The notes below the pieces were generated by a model. That model was not told where the DNA came from. It did not search any database and saw only the letters and a list, made by a program, of their open reading frames with translations. Positions 61,401-64,000 of a stretch of DNA of 64,000 bases are shown piece after piece. Each line of letters begins with the position of its first letter. Positions within the stretch are counted from its first letter, which is position 1. Origin of the DNA: Anthopleura xanthogrammica (lineage: Eukaryota > Cnidaria > Anthozoa > Actiniaria > Actiniidae); NCBI GenBank assembly GCA_964019055.1, contig OZ025220.1:9762029-9826028 (forward strand), written 5' to 3'. The position numbers were made by a program, and so were the translations under genes.

Positions 61401-61879
61401 ATAAAAACGTACGTTGCCGTGGCTGCTAAAAGGCTTCCAATCTGGGCCAATCATGATGCACAAGAACCGAACCATCCAATCACAGTGCTTGATTAAAGAT
61501 ATGGGTAAAAAATCACTGTGGTGGCCGTAATCTTAAAAGCATGAACGATTTGTAAGATTAATATTAATATGGTAATGTTTTTCTTAAATAATTCTTGTTA
61601 TTTTAGATTCATTGAGACCAAGAAGAGACCATCTTGATAGATCTCGAGAAATAAGTAAGCAAAAATATTGTTACTTATCATTCCTCCTTTATATCTTTTT
61701 CCCCTTATTCCTTCTTTCCTCATTTCATCCCATATTCAATCATTTCTCAATCTGGTATCTTTGCTTCACCCTTCGTGGTTTTTATATCAATATTTTCTTG
61801 CTATCTCATAGGTGACATCAGTGATATGAGCGACTATCGCGAACCAGGTCCATTGACTGTCAAAGGCAGACATCGATGA
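58489..61879 (+). CDS. CEP20: Centrosomal protein 20 (FOPNL/FOR20), LisH-domain protein
   Basis: Seven exons join in frame: 58489-58516, 59185-59273, 59755-59863, 60346-60430, 60856-60965, 61607-61654 and 61812-61879, giving 178 aa (human 174). The protein opens MATAEELKEVLKETLENQGV and continues IRARIRAEVFNALDDQ. The LisH motif follows: NMLINELIREYLEFNKYKYT then QSVFLTETGQP. FLTQELNI and PLLYGIMAHFLQG are the remaining conserved blocks. The C-terminal third is Arg/Ser/Gln-rich and variable, as in relatives. CEP20 acts at centriolar satellites and the basal body and is needed for ciliation. An AATAAA is at 62415-62420. Introns hold a GAT repeat, SINE copies and MITE arms. Exons 6 and 7 fit in frame but are less conserved. 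Confidence 0.93.
58895..59115. repeat. (GAT)n simple repeat
   Basis: A degenerate GATGATGGT tract in CEP20 intron 1. Confidence 0.9.
59373..59722. mobile_element. Two tRNA-derived SINE copies in inverted (tail-to-tail) pair
   Basis: The first copy, plus strand, has CCAGTTGGCTCAGTACTAGT, GGTCATGGGTTCAAATCCCC and TTAAAATATCTGAGTGGAAG. The second, minus strand, ends with GACAGTGCCCAACCAACTGA and GGCTTGAACCCAC. They meet near 59530. It is the same family as 51380-51668. It lies in CEP20 intron 2. Confidence 0.7.
60595..60735. repeat. Foldback MITE (GGGGTCTA / CTCCAAATTGAGC family)
   Basis: AGACCCCTCGCAGCC then GCAGCTCAATTTGGAGGACA on the left; TTTTGTCCTCCAAATTGCAC then GCAAGGGGTCTATA on the right. 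It lies in CEP20 intron 4, next to a copy of the 86-bp repeat (60490-60600). Confidence 0.8.
61310..61500. repeat. ~107-bp tandem duplication
   Basis: Two copies of a block with GGCTTCCGATCTGGGCCAAT, CATAATGCACAAGAACCGAA and CCATCCAATCCCAGTGCTTG. It lies in CEP20 intron 5. Confidence 0.9.
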
Positions 61880-62945
61880 CTTCATCAGTGGCTACTTCAA
61901 ACCATTCTCTTCCCTTTGTATTTTTTCCTCACGATCCTCTTGTGAAAACTCAAAATATTGTGGGGGAATGCCTTATTGAGAATTCTCAAATTTAGATTCT
62001 CTCATCTGGAGCGCTCAGCGCTCCCTGAACTAGCCTCAAAAAAAGAACATTTTAGTTTCAGAATCCGATGAAATTTTCCTTAGGATTATTAATATGAAAC
62101 AGTAGGAAAAAAGGGTAGATATTTTGCAGAGCAATTCAAAAGATGCGCGTAGTACTTTCCCGAGAAAAATATCCAAAATGAATGACAAATAATCATGTAA
62201 GAGGCCACTCTAGTTTGTGTAAATAAATATCCCGTCATATCCAATTCATTCTTAATGCGTATTTTTGTTAAAAACACAGACGAAGCTAAAAACCAGTAAA
62301 ACAAACAGTTCTGCTTGCCACCTCAAGTCTGTCATTTGATCTCACAATTTTACCAAACAGGAAAAAAAAACAAAAAAAAGAAAGATATTTTTTAAGCCGA
62401 ACGTGAAATTATTCAATAAAAAAAGATCTATAAACTACAGAGCAGAAGCCTATGGAAATTTTTGCCGTTCTTTTTGTTTAATTGTCAAATTGGCAAGGGT
62501 CTCTCAGGCAACGAAGTGACTGAAAAGAAATATTTCGGGAGGGATTTGTTGCTTTGTCTCGAAGCAGAGAGAAAGAGAGAGAGAATTAAAGAGTTATCAA
62601 CTGTTATCGAACCCTTCCCCTACTATTACACATCACAGGGATTGAAAGGAGACATGTTACATCAAATATTTTATTTTATTTTTCTAAACCTAAAAAAGAG
62701 ATTTAAAGTTATCACTTGTTAACAGTGGAGATTACTCCAGCAACGCAGTTCATCCCAAACAATTATCAATATTTTAATTGTTTTTAAAATTAATCTTCAT
62801 TGATTTAGATGTCTCCATAATAAACTAGACTGCTTTTTTTTTTTTTATAATAATGAAAAATGGAGAAATTAAAGATTTTGCCAATTTGAAGTACTGACTT
62901 TTGGCCAACGCCTCTAAAAATAGCGATGACTGCAACCCTGCGTGA

Positions 62946-63152
62946 CACAGGAAGCCCGCACGAAAGTTTTTCAAGAACCAAAGAAAAAACATAAAAATCA
63001 ATACATGTTTTCACAGCTTTCCTATTAATTAAGTTTGAATTTACTGGTGTTTTCACTTTCTTTTCAAATCTTTTCAAAAAAGAAGGAAAAAACAGTTATT
63101 TGAAAGACTTGAAATAAAATTATAAATATATTCACAGCTTGGGCTTCCTGTG
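62946..63152. repeat. Short inverted-repeat element (CACAGGAAGCCC termini)
   Basis: The left end is CACAGGAAGCCCG at 62946-62958. The right end is CTTGGGCTTCCTGTG ending at 63152. It is about 207 bp and AT-rich. It is the same terminal motif as 936-1075. It sits about 160 bp upstream of the myosin V start codon. The region 61880-62945 holds no gene I can support. Confidence 0.6.
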
Positions 63153-63315
63153 AGATGCAGGCGGCAAATAGTGATTGCCGAAGATGGCGGAGCCTCTGCA
63201 ACCAGATTGAAATGACCTCAGTATTTCAACCGTATTCATCTCAACAAGGACAAAAATGGATACCAAATTAACACAGAGAGATTTATTAATAGTTCTTTTA
63301 TAAATTGGCCAAATT

Positions 63316-63782
63316 ATGTCGACGTTTGAACTTTATACGAAGGTTTGTAGTGGTTTGAAGTTGGTGGTTTTCGTTCAATGCTGTTGTCAAGAAGCTTCGA
63401 GTACCTTACACTCTGTCACTCTGTCGTCTTTTTTTATTATTTTTTAGGGAGCGAGGGTTTGGATACCTCATCCTGATATAGTATGGATTGGAGGAGTACT
63501 TATGAAAGACATAGAAGATAAAATATTAGAAATATTGCTCGAGGATGGACGGGTAAGAAGAACGCGTTTCAAGTTTCACCAAAGCGTTTGTACTGTAATT
63601 TGAGAAGATGGACTTCCGTCCCGTCGAAAGTCTTCACTATAACTCTTAAAATTCTCTGTTGTTTCTCTTTCAGGAAATTGTTATTGATACTAGGAAAAGT
63701 AAACTACCTCCTCTGAGGAACCCAGAGATCCTCGTAGCTGAGAATGACCTTACAACTCTGAGTTACCTAAATGAACCTGCGG
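63316..63782 (+). CDS. MYO5: Class V unconventional myosin, N-terminal exons (partial, continues past window)
   Basis: Three exons join in frame: 63316-63342, 63448-63552 and 63674-63782, giving the first 80 residues. The sequence [20 protein letters not shown], then [10 protein letters not shown], then [20 protein letters not shown] and YLNEPA matches the N-terminal SH3-like region of myosin V heavy chains. The ENDLT-LSYL-EPA block leads directly into the motor domain. The last exon ends in phase 1 at a GTAAAA donor, and the motor, IQ and cargo-binding parts must lie beyond 64000. Myosin V carries vesicles and organelles along actin. Identification rests on 80 residues but is strong. Confidence 0.92.
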
Positions 63783-64000
63783 GTAAAATACTCAAGCCTT
63801 AAAAAATAATTTTAACACGTTCGTGATCCCTTCAATGATAATTTTTACACTTTAAAGTGGAAAATTTATTCTTTGCTATTGAATCCAACCACCTAAATCT
63901 TATTTTAATTCTTTGATCTTCCTTGACATGATTTTTGGATGATGATTCAATGTTGAATTATATTTTTATCATCACTAACATGTACAAACTCAAGCATAAA

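Overview
This window is nuclear DNA from an animal. It is AT-rich, its genes are split by GT-AG introns, and it is crowded with short inverted-repeat elements, minisatellites and long simple repeats. The gene set (WDR7, CEP20, CDC42 small effector, myosin V, TXNL1, TFIIA gamma) is typical of metazoans. The compact genes and dense foldback MITEs suggest an invertebrate, quite possibly an anthozoan cnidarian (sea anemone or coral). That placement is an inference, not something the sequence proves. There are no bacterial-type operons, CRISPR arrays or phage genes.

Left part (1-22.6 kb): a TFIIA gamma subunit gene (+, 2003-4860); a small SNAPC5-like gene (-, 5565-5931) whose reading frame ends inside a hAT-like MITE; an SDR9C-type dehydrogenase (-, 6683-9624) with a partially duplicated exon and a LINE fragment in its introns; a divergent actin-family gene (+, 10539-13536); a thioredoxin-related transmembrane protein gene with an acidic tail (+, 14744-19802), whose first intron holds a large palindromic element and about 900 bp of ATCC repeat; and a two-membrane-span gene of unknown function (-, 21653-22514).

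Middle (22.6-29.7 kb): no gene could be supported. It holds tandem and interspersed repeats and LINE tails. Then follow three minus-strand genes: a CDC42 small effector (29751-30612), a secreted PAN/apple-domain protein next to a 200-N assembly gap (exon 33124-33468), and TXNL1 with thioredoxin and PITH domains (34043-39468).

Right part (40-64 kb): a 26-exon WDR7/rabconnectin-3 beta gene (+, 40408-53992) divergent from TXNL1; an orphan glycine amidinotransferase exon with a stop codon (56041-56253); an LRMDA-like leucine-rich-repeat gene (-, 56798-58248) head to head with CEP20 (+, 58489-61879), only 240 bp apart; and the first three exons of a class V myosin (+, from 63316, running off the window).

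The genes are mostly unrelated housekeeping genes, so no pathway links them. The most unusual content is in the repeats: a composite element with a tRNA-like head and a 57-bp tandem array, 5-bp-target-site hAT-like MITEs, foldback MITEs amplified in tandem, and a recurrent 14-bp motif. Exon boundaries were assembled by hand from reading frame, splice sites and remembered family sequences.
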